NCBI RefSeq assembly: GCF_007991655.1
Contig: NZ_BJYT01000005.1
Coordinates: forward strand, 248,001 to 312,000
Length of the DNA: 64,000 bases
Source: Segetibacter aerophilus
GTDB taxonomy: Bacteria; Bacteroidota; Bacteroidia; Chitinophagales; Chitinophagaceae
Reading direction: 5' to 3'
This document shows positions 16,879 through 26,479 of the stretch, in pieces. Under the pieces are notes generated by a model. It did not search any database. It had not been told where the DNA came from and saw only the letters and a program-made list of their open reading frames with translations. Position 1 is the stretch's first letter. Every line of letters starts with the position of its first letter. Made by a program: the position numbers and the translations under genes.

Positions 16879-19263
16879 TCACTCACTCCTCAAACTTTCT
16901 ACCGGGTTTGCAATTGCTGCTTTGATTGCCTGAAAGCCCACCGTTAGCAGTGCAATTATGATTGCAAGTAATCCTGCAGCTCCGAACATCCACCATTGAA
17001 TGGTAATGCGGTAAGCGAAGTTTTGCAACCATTTACTCATGAGCCACCAAGCAGCTGGGGTTGCAATAACAAAGGCGACAAACACAAGGCGGATGAAATC
17101 TTTTGATAGCAGTGAAGTAATGTTAAACACCGATGCACCTAGTACCTTTCGGATGCCGACTTCTTTAACCCGTTTGTGTGCAAAAAGTGCAACCAAACCA
17201 AATATTCCCATGCAGGCAATGCCTATTGTTAACACTGCAACATAGTTCGTGATCTTTAAAATGCCCATCAACAACGCATATTGCTCATTGATCATTTCAC
17301 TCATAAAACGCACCGTTGGTTCACGGCGGGCAGGAATGCTTTTTAAAGCAGTTTCAAGTTGCGCAGCTACTTCTTTACTGTGCCTGCTGTCAACCTTTAT
17401 ACTTAAATAAGAATTGTCTTTTAACCCTTGTTTTCCGCCGTACCAATGCAGTAATGGTTCGATAGGTTGTTGTAAGTCCTCGTAATGAAAGTCAGCCATT
17501 ACACCAATGACTGTATATACATTATCGCCGCCATTTCCCCTGATTTGTTTGCCAATAGGGTTTGTCCAACCAAAGGCTTTTGCCGCAGACTCATTGATCA
17601 ATACGCTATTCTGTTCGGTAGCTGATAATGCATCATTGAAATTTCGGCCGGCAATGATTGGTATTTGGTACGCAGATGTATAACCAGCATCTGAGCCCGC
17701 ATGTTTTAGACGAATCTTTTTTTCCGTTAGCAAATCCGTATAGCCGTTATAGTTCCCCCAGTAGGCTGTAGGTACGGCAGGTGATGTAGAGACAGATTTT
17801 ACATAAGGGTTTGCTTGGAGTGAATGTAGCAGTGCGTCAAACTGGCTTTGCGACTGTTTTTCGTTTTTAAAAGCAAGGTCAAGTTTGGCAACAATAACAT
17901 TGTCTTTATTGAATCCAAGAGAGGTGGTTTTCATGTACCGGATTTGTGTATTGAGAACAATAGCAGCACAAATCAACACAATAGCCAATGCAAACTGGAT
18001 AGTAATAAAGAAGTCCCTTATAAAACTTTTGTTTGTGCCCTGGCTGATGATATTGCCTTTTACAGCGTCGGTTACTTTTACAGAAGTTAAGTGGAAAGCG
18101 GGATAGCTACCAGCGACGAGAACAATGATAATCGAAACAACAAGGAAAGCAAGAATTACCGGATAATCATGATCTAACTTAAACCAGATTTCTCCGAACC
18201 GTGATCCTGTGATTGCATTTACCTCTGGAAGTAAAACGTCGGTAAAAAGAAAGAAACCTGCAAGAAGCGATATAAAAATAATCAGTGCATTTTCCATGCA
18301 GAACTGAACAATTATACTCCGATTACCTGAACCAATCATTCGCCTGACCGCGACTTCTTTAGTTCTGTTATACATCGTAGCGGCATTTAGATTAAGCAGG
18401 TTTACGACAATGATTAGCAAGATGAAGACAATAACAGCAATAGCCCCAGTTATAATCACTTTTACATTAGCACCTGCTTCTTCTCTCATCTTCGAGAAAG
18501 GAACGGACTTTATTGTATTTTTCTTCGTGTCTTCAGCATAAAACTGTTTTACAATCCCGGCTATTTTAGCGTCCAGAACTGAAGGCTTAGCTCCATCTTT
18601 CAGTAAAAGGTAATTTTGAGCAAAGGTGTTATACCAGTTGGCGTTTTCTGCGAAATTTTTATTGTCTTTCAGTAAATCAATGTTTAAGAGCACATCAGTT
18701 TTAATGGTGGAATTGGTAGGTATTTCGGCTAGTACCCCGGTCACTGTAAGTGGTATGCTATCGTCTGCAATGATTGTTTTACCTAAAGCAGAACCCTTGG
18801 CAAACAGTTGGTCCGCTGTCTTCTGCGAGAGAACTACGTTGAATTTTTCTTTCAAAGCCGTAGTGGGATTACCTTCTTTAAGCTTAAAAGAAAATACCCT
18901 GAAAAAACCTGTATCAACATACATGGTTTTTTCCTGTGCTTCTTTATTGTTATTCTTTAACCATGGCCAGTTCCATGTCTGGGTGTGCGTTGCCGCTTCA
19001 ACTTCGGGTGCTGACTTTTGTATTTCGTATAATAATGGGAATGTAGTTTGGGCGTAACTGTTGCCATCGGGTGAAAACGTTTTGAGATAGTACATCCGGT
19101 CTTTGTTTACCTGGATATCGTCGGTGGTCAGGTATTGATGTACCATTAGGCCTAGTGTCATTACACTTGCAAGTCCCAGGGACAACCCAATAATATTAAT
19201 GGCACTGAAGCTTTTATTCTTCCATAAGTTTCGAATGCTGATCTTTAGATGTTGACGAAACAT
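16879..19263 (-). CDS. FtsX/MacB-type ABC permease, array member 3
   Basis: This 794-residue member has the most divergent first half of the set: after membrane segment 2 the motif reads NRTKEVAVRRMIGSGNRS, with Ala for Gly, Arg-Met for Lys-Val and Gly-Ser for Gly-Ala, and the preceding VVNLLNLNAATMY lacks the usual INFINLSTA. The second motif, RVKEVGIRKVLGA at 698, is normal. The C-terminus NPVESLRSE has Glu and Ser at two variable sites. It lies 334 bp downstream of member 4. Confidence 0.91.
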   Translation of the reverse strand: MFRQHLKISIRNLWKNKSFSAINIIGLSLGLASVMTLGLMVHQYLTTDDIQVNKDRMYYLKTFSPDGNSYAQTTFPLLYEIQKSAPEVEAATHTQTWNWPWLKNNNKEAQEKTMYVDTGFFRVFSFKLKEGNPTTALKEKFNVVLSQKTADQLFAKGSALGKTIIADDSIPLTVTGVLAEIPTNSTIKTDVLLNIDLLKDNKNFAENANWYNTFAQNYLLLKDGAKPSVLDAKIAGIVKQFYAEDTKKNTIKSVPFSKMREEAGANVKVIITGAIAVIVFILLIIVVNLLNLNAATMYNRTKEVAVRRMIGSGNRSIIVQFCMENALIIFISLLAGFFLFTDVLLPEVNAITGSRFGEIWFKLDHDYPVILAFLVVSIIIVLVAGSYPAFHLTSVKVTDAVKGNIISQGTNKSFIRDFFITIQFALAIVLICAAIVLNTQIRYMKTTSLGFNKDNVIVAKLDLAFKNEKQSQSQFDALLHSLQANPYVKSVSTSPAVPTAYWGNYNGYTDLLTEKKIRLKHAGSDAGYTSAYQIPIIAGRNFNDALSATEQNSVLINESAAKAFGWTNPIGKQIRGNGGDNVYTVIGVMADFHYEDLQQPIEPLLHWYGGKQGLKDNSYLSIKVDSRHSKEVAAQLETALKSIPARREPTVRFMSEMINEQYALLMGILKITNYVAVLTIGIACMGIFGLVALFAHKRVKEVGIRKVLGASVFNITSLLSKDFIRLVFVAFVIATPAAWWLMSKWLQNFAYRITIQWWMFGAAGLLAIIIALLTVGFQAIKAAIANPVESLRSE

Positions 19264-19597
19264 AAAAGTTCTTTTTGTTTATAATACGACTATCGCAGCC
19301 TTTTTTCTTTAAAGGTTTAAACGCAAGTCAACAGCTCAAGCCGCTGGGCTTCGTTCTTGCAACGGGACTCCACCCGCTTGTTTCAGAAACTGCTTCGCAT
19401 GTTTCTGAATGCCTTCGCCTTCGCTTGGCACCCAACCGACTGATGTCCCTTATGCAAGAACTGTTGTCAGGGCAACTATTTTTTTCTTACTTATTATTTT
19501 CTGTTCTTTAGCTACACATGAAGCTGCTGACCCACGTCCTATTCGGTCTCTTCGCACCTCATTTTCACATTTTCAAATTGCCACATTTTCAAATTAT
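19264..19597. other. Intergenic region between permeases 3 and 4
   Basis: No gene is seen in these 334 bp. They contain a structured repeat (19333-19465), about 90 bp of unassigned sequence, and a TTTTCAAATT run (19561-19597) ending at the stop codon of permease 4. Confidence 0.8.
19333..19465. repeat. Nested-hairpin repeat, copy 1
   Basis: The repeat starts AGCTCAAGCCGCTGGGCTTC. An outer inverted pair GTTCTTGCA (19353-19361) and TGCAAGAAC (19453-19461) encloses an inner pair TTCAGAAAC (19382-19390) and GTTTCTGAA (19401-19409). A second copy is at 23498-23630 with both pairs intact. Confidence 0.8.
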
Positions 19598-22048
19598 TTA
19601 TTCAGTCCTCAAACTCTTAACTGGATTAGCCAGCGCTGCGGCAATTGCTTTAAAGCCAACGGTACAACAAGCGACGATTAATGACAATAAAAATGCAATG
19701 ACAAAATAAAAAGGTGATATACTGATACGATTTGCAAAGGTTTGAAGCCATGCACTCATTGCCATGTAACCAAGTGGCGCTGCAAGTAGAAAGGCTATTA
19801 TTACAAGTATGACAAACTCTTTTGAAAACATGTAAACTATTCCCTGCACTGATGCGCCCAATACTTTGCGAATGCCAATTTCTTTTTGCCTTTGTATAGC
19901 AAGAAATGAAACCAAGCCATACAGACCAAGGCAGCCGATAATAATAGAAAGCAATGCAAAGATTTTAAAGCCCTGGTACATGATGTCTTCTAAAACATAA
20001 AATGCTTTGTACTTAAAATAGTCGGTAAGACTCAATGATTTAAACACCTGGTCCGGATACAACTCTTCCCATTTTTGTTTAACAAAGGGAAGCAGCGTTG
20101 AAATAGAACCAGTATTGGTTTTAATAGCAGCCATAGGAACCCAGTTAGTTCCATAAAACAAGAGGCAAGGATCTATTTCTTTTTGTAATGAAACATTGTA
20201 GAAGTTATCGGTTACACCTACAATTGTTGCTTCATCTTTCTCATTTACAATAATCGTTTGATTTAAAGCCTGGGCAGCGTTAGCATAACCCAGAACATTT
20301 ACCGCTTTCTTATTAACCACCACATTGTACTTCTTTGAAGTATCACCTATTGCGACCTTATCTGCCTCTTCCAGGTTTCTGCCTGCAATAAGTTTAATGT
20401 TGTAGGTAGGTATATAATGATGATCGACAAACTTTCTTTCGACACCCACTTTCTCTGTCTGAGGAGCATCTTTACGACGAAACTCGCTGTAGCTATTACT
20501 GGCTGAGGTAGGTGGGCCAGAGTTAAATGACACATCTCCTACCTGTGCCTGGCTTAATAAATGGTTACGAAACAGATCTCTTTTTTGCGGATTGTTTTCC
20601 GGGATCTCAACAGTTAGTATTCCCTCTTTTTTAAATCCAAGATCCTGGGTGTAGAAATGCTTCATCTGCGTAGCGACAATAATGGTTCCGAAAACGAGCA
20701 CTTGCGAAACGGTAAACTGGGTAACAACCAGTATTTTCCTTAGAGAAAATCTACTGGACAAACCAGTATTTCTGCCGGTGATCGTGTGTTTGAGGGCTTT
20801 TATAGGAGCGAAGTTGGTCATCGATCTTGCAGGATAATAACCGGCAAGAAAAGTTACCAGGATGCTTAATCCTGCAAGAAAAATGATAATCGTACTATCT
20901 ATGTGCAGACCGAGATCGACAATAAAAGACAAATAATTATTAAATGCCGAAAGAAATTGGTCGGCAAGCAATAGGCCTGCAACCGAGGCAATAAGAATGA
21001 GGATAAAAGTTTCCCCCATAAACTGCAGCATTAACTGCCATTTATTGCTTCCCAACACCTTGCGAATGCCAACTTCCTTTGCACGTTTAAAGGACTGTGC
21101 AGTGGCAAGATTGATAAAATTGATGCATGCGGTAAGCAAAACGATAATGCCCATACAAACAAAGGCAATGATGAGTATAGACGGGGTTGCATAATAGGTA
21201 CCCCCGTATTTTTCTTCTGTATGAACCTTGCTCAATGGCTGTGCATGAAATGTGGTTCTTTGTGCTGATTCTCTATCTAAATATTTGTTTTTAAAATTGA
21301 CCAGGTCAGCTTCAAATTGCCGTGTGCGATAATTGGTGGGAACAGTTACAAAGGTGTAAGACTCAGAATAATTGTCCTTCCAGTTTTCTACCAGTTTCGT
21401 ATTGTTTCTTGCAAAATCTTTAAACGGAAGCAACATCTTAAAAGTTACATTTGTGTTGCGGGGGATATTCTCAAGTATAGCTGAGATTTTGTAGTTGCTT
21501 TTGTTGATGGTAAGTGTTTTACCAATCAACTTATCGAAGCTGTTCTTAAACTCTTTTCCAAAAAATCTGTCTGCAAGTTCCCTTGTTAAAACAACTTCGT
21601 CAGGTGATGCGAGTAGGCCAGTTTTTTGTCCTGCCAAAACAGGGTAGTCAAAGGTTTTTAGAAAGTATTCATCTGCAAAAGTCATTTCCTTTTCTTCGAA
21701 AACTTTACGTGTGGTTGAAGCGTCGTTGATGCTAACAACTGCGGTGTTGTTTACATACACCTGTGTAACTGTTTCAAGATTTGGGAAGTCGTTTCGGAGT
21801 GCTTTTGCAACAGGGAAACTAACGTAACCCTGGTATGAAGCTCCTTGGGTGTTTTTATCATCAGATACAATGCGGTAAATCCGGTCCGCATTTGCGTGAA
21901 AACTATCGAACGTTTTTTCATGTCTTACAAAGACATAAATGAAGACGCAACAGGCGATGCTAACAGTAAGGCCTGTTATATTGATGATGGTATTTATCTT
22001 ATTTCGAAAAAGGTTTCGATAAGTGGTGACCAAATAATTCTTAAACAT
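19598..22048 (-). CDS. FtsX/MacB-type ABC permease, array member 4
   Basis: From the preferred ATG at 22048 (MFKNYLVTTYRN) the protein has 816 residues; an in-frame start at 22111 adds 21 residues with no counterpart in the other members. The first coupling motif is KRAKEVGIRKVLGSNKWQL and the second RQKEIGIRKVLGA at 720, followed by YMFSKEF as in member 1. It differs from the array consensus near the end: the segment SISPFYFVIA replaces ISWWIF, and the last helix has QAIAAALANP. An operator-like palindrome lies 110-150 bp upstream, and the DUF4097 gene is the next gene upstream. Confidence 0.91.
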   Translation of the reverse strand: MFKNYLVTTYRNLFRNKINTIINITGLTVSIACCVFIYVFVRHEKTFDSFHANADRIYRIVSDDKNTQGASYQGYVSFPVAKALRNDFPNLETVTQVYVNNTAVVSINDASTTRKVFEEKEMTFADEYFLKTFDYPVLAGQKTGLLASPDEVVLTRELADRFFGKEFKNSFDKLIGKTLTINKSNYKISAILENIPRNTNVTFKMLLPFKDFARNNTKLVENWKDNYSESYTFVTVPTNYRTRQFEADLVNFKNKYLDRESAQRTTFHAQPLSKVHTEEKYGGTYYATPSILIIAFVCMGIIVLLTACINFINLATAQSFKRAKEVGIRKVLGSNKWQLMLQFMGETFILILIASVAGLLLADQFLSAFNNYLSFIVDLGLHIDSTIIIFLAGLSILVTFLAGYYPARSMTNFAPIKALKHTITGRNTGLSSRFSLRKILVVTQFTVSQVLVFGTIIVATQMKHFYTQDLGFKKEGILTVEIPENNPQKRDLFRNHLLSQAQVGDVSFNSGPPTSASNSYSEFRRKDAPQTEKVGVERKFVDHHYIPTYNIKLIAGRNLEEADKVAIGDTSKKYNVVVNKKAVNVLGYANAAQALNQTIIVNEKDEATIVGVTDNFYNVSLQKEIDPCLLFYGTNWVPMAAIKTNTGSISTLLPFVKQKWEELYPDQVFKSLSLTDYFKYKAFYVLEDIMYQGFKIFALLSIIIGCLGLYGLVSFLAIQRQKEIGIRKVLGASVQGIVYMFSKEFVILVIIAFLLAAPLGYMAMSAWLQTFANRISISPFYFVIAFLLSLIVACCTVGFKAIAAALANPVKSLRTE

Positions 22049-22377
22049 TGTTTTGGTATTTACGGATGTGTAAAAAGCATTCGCTTTTACGTTTTCCAAT
22101 AACGTGGCCAAAAGTAGAAGTATTTGAAAGTCATGTTTTTAGGTGCCAAATAAGCATACTTAATTGTACGTTTTTGATACACTTTTGTTCGCTTTTGAAA
22201 CAGGGATCTAAAGCGTGTGGACTTAGGGGATTATGAGCCAATTTAGGGACACAAAGAACACCAAGGTTTGCACGAAGAACACGAAGAGGAAATTCCAAAG
22301 CTTTTTCGATTTTTATTAAAAACCGTTGTGGCCTAAGTGTCTCCTTCGTGTTCTTCGTGACCTTGTATTATTGGGGA
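22049..22377. other. Intergenic region between permease 4 and the DUF4097 gene
   Basis: These 329 bp contain no gene. They hold an operator-like sequence (22158-22200) and a perfect 16-bp inverted repeat, CACGAAGAACACGAAG (22271-22286) and its complement (22344-22359), which could form a terminator-like stem after the DUF4097 gene but has a 57-nt loop. Confidence 0.75.
22158..22200. promoter_or_regulatory. Operator-like tandem motif, diverged copy
   Basis: The plus strand has TTGTACGTTTTTGATACA followed after four bases by TTGTTCGCTTTTG. Spacing and order match the better copies at 40076 and 54171. It is 110-150 bp upstream of permease 4. Confidence 0.4.
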
Positions 22378-23412
22378 TTAACGCATTGATAGATTTACTT
22401 TACCGCTTCCAGCTCTAACGGTAACCGGAATTCCGCCACCATTTAAAGTGCCATCTATTTCGTCTTTTTCCATTCTTCCATTAAAATTGCTCAAAGCTGC
22501 AGTCGTTACTTTTTGACCCGTTAGTTTCAGGTTTATTCCCTTGTTTGGCAATTGAATATCTACACTACCAGCTGAGTTACTGATACGAACATACTTGCCT
22601 AATTCTTTAATTGAAACATTAATGTTACCACCGCTTGTACCAGTCTCAAGGCTGCAGGCAAGGTCACTTAAACGAATGCTTCCGCCTGAAGTATGTGTAA
22701 TGAGTTCACCTTTTATATTGCTGCCATTGATGCTTCCACCACTGGTGTTGGCTTCGATGTTACCTTTTAAATCAGTTAGGTTAAGTGATCCGCCCGAAGT
22801 AGCTAAATTTAGATTGCCATCACAATTTTCAGCATGAATACTTCCACCGCTTGTTGCCAAGTTGATATCGTCTTTTGAGTTAGCTACATGTATGCTTCCG
22901 CCGGAAGTCCTGCCCCTTACTTTACCACTTAAACTTTCCACATGAAGGCTGCCTCCACTTGTCGAAAAGTCCTGGTTGCCGGAAAGGTTTTTTAAACTAA
23001 TGCTACCACCACTTGTAGCTAAATTTGAAACAATGTTTTGGGGTGTAAATACCTTAAACGAAATACTCAAACCTCTTTTCCAATCCATATTGTTCTTTTT
23101 TGGCTTTGCAATCGCAGTCACTTTATTGTTGCTTACCGAAACGTCCAGGTCATAATTTTCATTTAGTCTTTGTTGGATTTCCTCTTTAGAAAGATCGTTC
23201 TTTCCGTTGTTGCCGTGAATGTAGACTTCAATGCGACTTTCCGAAGGATTTGCGCCGGTAACAGAGATGCTTCCGCCGGAAGTTTTTACTTCGACGTTTT
23301 TAATGGCGTCGCCAGACAAAGACTTTGTCATGTATGGCGTTTCGTTTTTGTCCTGTGCATAGAGGGTTGCACAGGCAGAAGAGATGAGTAGAGAGAAGAG
23401 GAGCTTTTTCAT
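22378..23412 (-). CDS. Secreted DUF4097 beta-repeat protein
   Basis: The 344-residue protein begins with a signal peptide (MKKLLFSLLISSACATLYA, predicted cleavage before or after Gln20). The body from about residue 42 carries nine TSGGSI/L-type repeats at roughly 18-20 residue spacing (KTSGGSISV, ATSGGSISL, STSGGSLHV, RTSGGSIHV and so on) and ends with a diverged NSAGSVDI. This is the DUF4097/adhesin-like pattern, probably a right-handed beta-solenoid. The family is extracytoplasmic and common in Bacteroidota, with no firm function. It sits inside the permease array, upstream of member 4 with a 329-bp gap, so co-transcription is uncertain. Confidence 0.88.
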   Translation of the reverse strand: MKKLLFSLLISSACATLYAQDKNETPYMTKSLSGDAIKNVEVKTSGGSISVTGANPSESRIEVYIHGNNGKNDLSKEEIQQRLNENYDLDVSVSNNKVTAIAKPKKNNMDWKRGLSISFKVFTPQNIVSNLATSGGSISLKNLSGNQDFSTSGGSLHVESLSGKVRGRTSGGSIHVANSKDDINLATSGGSIHAENCDGNLNLATSGGSLNLTDLKGNIEANTSGGSINGSNIKGELITHTSGGSIRLSDLACSLETGTSGGNINVSIKELGKYVRISNSAGSVDIQLPNKGINLKLTGQKVTTAALSNFNGRMEKDEIDGTLNGGGIPVTVRAGSGKVNLSMR

Positions 23413-23497
23413 TATCGATTTGTGTTTGTTTAAAAGTGATTAATGCTTTGTTATTATAAGATTATTGTTTACAAAAGGCTTATAGTTGTTAAGCTAT

Positions 23498-23630
23498 AGC
23501 TCAAGCCGCTGGGCTTCGTTCTTGCAACGGGACTGCGCCCGCGTGTTTCAGAAACTGCTACGCATGTTTCTGAATGCCTTCGCTTTGCTTGGCACCCAAC
23601 CGGCTGATGTCCCTTATGCAAGAACTGGTG
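23498..23630. repeat. Nested-hairpin repeat, copy 2
   Basis: Same layout as 19333-19465: outer pair GTTCTTGCA (23518-23526) and TGCAAGAAC (23617-23625), inner pair TTCAGAAAC (23547-23555) and GTTTCTGAA (23566-23574). Most differences between the copies fall outside the arms. Confidence 0.8.
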
Positions 23631-23771
23631 TCGGTTATTCCAATCTTTGCAATATCCTCTCTATCTATGTGGGCCCTTCCTATCTGTTCTATATGCCTAT
23701 GTGGTTTAAAGGTGCTCCAACAATGCTTTTTTAAAAATACCAGTTAAAGAAAGCCACAATAAAAAGCTTCA

Positions 23772-23790
23772 GTACAAGAGTGCGACGCAA
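23772..23790 (+). repeat. REP-like element, type B
   Basis: Type B copy lacking only the last C (GTACAAGAGTGCGACGCAA then G). It lies about 105 bp 3' of the permease 5 stop codon. Confidence 0.75.
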
Positions 23791-23894
23791 GAATGTTTAA
23801 TAGTTGTTCCTAGTATGGCTCCAAAAAAAATTCTTCCTGGCTCATTTCTAAGCCTACGTTTTCAAATTTTCAAATTGCCTCATCTTCAAAATAT

Positions 23895-26315
23895 TCACTC
23901 ACTTCTTAAGCTTTTAACAGGATTTGCTATCGCTGCTTTTAATGCCTGTATACTAACGGTCAGCAATGCTATCAATACAGTCGCAGCGCCAGTCAGTAAA
24001 AATATCCACCAGCTTATTTCTATGTGGTATGCAAAACCTGTTAACCAGCTTTTCATTGCATACCATGCAAGTGGGAAAGCAATGACTGCAGAGATGAATA
24101 CGAGCTTTAAGAAGTCATACGATAGCATGCCAATAATGCTGCTCACAGAGGCGCCTAATACCTTACGGACTCCTATTTCTTTTGTTCGTTGTGTTACTAC
24201 AAGGATAACGATAGCAAGTAAACCCATACATGAAAGTGTAATGGCGATGATGGCGCCGGCAACAAAAATTCGCCCCAGCTTTTGCTCACGTTTGTATTGG
24301 CGTTCTATATTTTCATCTAGGAAAGAACCTTTGAAGTCTGTGTTTGGAAGAACATTTTTATAAGCGTTTTTAACAAGCTCCATACTTGCGGGTAGATTGG
24401 TCGACTTAACTTTAATTAGGATATAATGAATGGGAAAATCTTTACTAAGAATTAATGTAAGCGGCTTGATAGGCTGATGCAACGACTGAAAGTTGAAGTC
24501 TTTTACAACACCAAGCACCTTCATTGGTGGGGCACTATCGTCCACGTTTAGTAAGGCCCCAATCACTTCCTTTTCGCCAAGTTGCTGAGCCATTTGTTCA
24601 TTAATTATTACCCCGGAGCTATCGGTTAGAAAGTCTTTAGAAAAGTCTCGACCTGCCACCATTTGAAGCCCTAGTGTTTTCGTAAAGTCATAGGTAATAC
24701 CCATCCAACTGCTTTTTACTTCACGGTTTTTATAATCGAAGCCAATACTCGAGGTTCTTGATGCGCCATCGGTACCACGTCCAAGGTTGTTATAAATACC
24801 GGAGATGCTCTCTACATTACTGTTATTTTGCAGACTAGCCTTCATAATCTCAAGCACTTTTGTTGGGTTCATTTCGCCTTCAACCGGTACACTGATTACC
24901 TGGCTGCGGTTATAACCCAACGGCCTTTCCCGCAGGTAATTGATCTGTTGCCAGGAGATCATTGTTGCCACCATCAAGAGAATGGCTATTGAGAATTGAA
25001 CTACAATCAGGCTGTTTCTTAACTTGTTTGATTGACCTACAGAGACCTTTCCTTTTAAGATCTGGACGATATTAAACCGTGACATCAACCATGCGGGATA
25101 ACCGCCAGCCAGTAGCGTGATCAATAGGAATATGCCCAACATCACGAACCATGAATTCGGGGAAAGCAATACTTTTCTGTCAATGTGCATGGCAAAAAGT
25201 TGCTTGTACTGTGGCAGTAGTAGATAACACAACACGAGGCTTACAATAAAAGCTGCAAGACAAATGAAGAAGGCTTCTGTCCAAAACTGTGCTGTCAATT
25301 GCCAGCGTTGGGCGCCTAATGTTTTTCGCAGGCCTATCTCTTTGCTGCGCGTAAAGCTGCGACCGATACTAAGGTTGATAAAATTAATACAGGCGATTGC
25401 AACGATCAACAACCCAATAATTAAAAGCATATATAGATAGCCACTGCTAATGCTGCCACCCTCGCGATTAATAGAATTGTCGGTATGTATCTTTGAAAGC
25501 GGTTGCAGGTTAAGGTGAATAAAAGAACCATCTGGTGCAGGCGCAGCGCCATCTCTCTTCAACTTCTCAATGTTTTCTTTGAAGTGAAGATTTAGAAACG
25601 AAATGGCTTTTTTCTCAAATTGTGCGCGGTTCGATCCTTCAGCTAGTTGTATATACACGTCATGATTTGTGTTATCCCACTGATCAATTGCACCAGCATA
25701 ATTTCCATTATTCTCAAAGCGAATAAGCATGTCAAAATTTATACTTGAGTTGTCGGGCATATCAGCGATAATTCCGGAAACAACAAAGGGCTTCCACTCA
25801 TCGTTTATGTGAAGTTGAACAACCTTGTTCATCGGTTCTTCTTTGCCAAAAATTGCTTTCGCCGCGGTTTCTCTCACGACTACATTGTTCAACTCTCCCA
25901 ACGCATTTTTTGCATTACCTTTTACAAGAGGAAAAGAAAACATTTCTAAAAAGTCGGGGTCCGAATACCGAACGTTTTCATTTATCTTCTTGTTGTTGTA
26001 ATCCACAATCCCTGCTCCGTTAACATACCTCGTTCCATATTTTACTTCAGGGTACGCTGCTTTCAGAGAAGGAAGCAACGGAACAGGCATTGAACCACTT
26101 TTTTCAACCTGGTTTTTAGTGTGGGTAGTGAAGTATAAGTGATAGATATCGTCGCCATTCTTATGAAATTTATCAAAAGAAAATTCATAGTAGACGCCAA
26201 GAAATAATAATAACGAGGTCGAGAACGCTACGATTAATCCAACTAAATTGATCGCAGTATCGCCTTTATGCTTACTTAAATTTCGAAGTGCGATCTTAAA
26301 ATAATTCTTAATCAT
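23895..26315 (-). CDS. FtsX/MacB-type ABC permease, array member 5
   Basis: This 806-residue member has INLSIGRSFTRSKEIGLRKT as its first coupling region, with GRS in place of the usual AQS/ARS. The second motif, RTKEIGVRKVLGA at 710, is followed by MLSYDF, where Tyr replaces the usual Lys. The segment before it, GLLAIVILVVTQ, is more hydrophobic than in its neighbours. C-terminal AYHIEISWWIF also differs by a His at the conserved Arg. It ends NPVKSLRSE. Its start is preceded by about 500 bp of repeat-rich sequence. Confidence 0.92.
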   Translation of the reverse strand: MIKNYFKIALRNLSKHKGDTAINLVGLIVAFSTSLLLFLGVYYEFSFDKFHKNGDDIYHLYFTTHTKNQVEKSGSMPVPLLPSLKAAYPEVKYGTRYVNGAGIVDYNNKKINENVRYSDPDFLEMFSFPLVKGNAKNALGELNNVVVRETAAKAIFGKEEPMNKVVQLHINDEWKPFVVSGIIADMPDNSSINFDMLIRFENNGNYAGAIDQWDNTNHDVYIQLAEGSNRAQFEKKAISFLNLHFKENIEKLKRDGAAPAPDGSFIHLNLQPLSKIHTDNSINREGGSISSGYLYMLLIIGLLIVAIACINFINLSIGRSFTRSKEIGLRKTLGAQRWQLTAQFWTEAFFICLAAFIVSLVLCYLLLPQYKQLFAMHIDRKVLLSPNSWFVMLGIFLLITLLAGGYPAWLMSRFNIVQILKGKVSVGQSNKLRNSLIVVQFSIAILLMVATMISWQQINYLRERPLGYNRSQVISVPVEGEMNPTKVLEIMKASLQNNSNVESISGIYNNLGRGTDGASRTSSIGFDYKNREVKSSWMGITYDFTKTLGLQMVAGRDFSKDFLTDSSGVIINEQMAQQLGEKEVIGALLNVDDSAPPMKVLGVVKDFNFQSLHQPIKPLTLILSKDFPIHYILIKVKSTNLPASMELVKNAYKNVLPNTDFKGSFLDENIERQYKREQKLGRIFVAGAIIAITLSCMGLLAIVILVVTQRTKEIGVRKVLGASVSSIIGMLSYDFLKLVFISAVIAFPLAWYAMKSWLTGFAYHIEISWWIFLLTGAATVLIALLTVSIQALKAAIANPVKSLRSE

Positions 26316-26437
26316 TTTGTTATAATTATTCTTTCAAAATTAATTTTTAAAAAAGGTGTTTGGGTTACCGTTCATACTATTCCCACCGTAGGTTTTAAAT
26401 ACTTTCTAAGTGAGCTTTCGGTTCTTTTATCATCATC

Positions 26438-26457
26438 GTTGTGTCACTCACTTGTAC
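26438..26457 (-). repeat. REP-like element, type A
   Basis: Exact type A copy, 123 bp upstream of permease 5, preceded by CATCATC on the plus strand as in most type A copies. Confidence 0.8.
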
Positions 26458-26479
26458 GTTTTTCTGAAGCCCAACAAGA

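Larger units (their letters stand above)
23413..23894. other. Intergenic region between the DUF4097 gene and permease 5
   Basis: No gene is seen in these 482 bp. They hold the second nested-hairpin repeat (23498-23630), a type B REP-like element (23772-23790) and a TTTTCAAATT run (23858-23894) next to the permease 5 stop codon. The ~140 bp between the first two show nothing recognisable. Confidence 0.8.

Noticed and set aside
22049-22111. 21-residue N-terminal extension of permease 4
   Set aside because: No other member has it, and MFKNYL at 22048 matches the common start.
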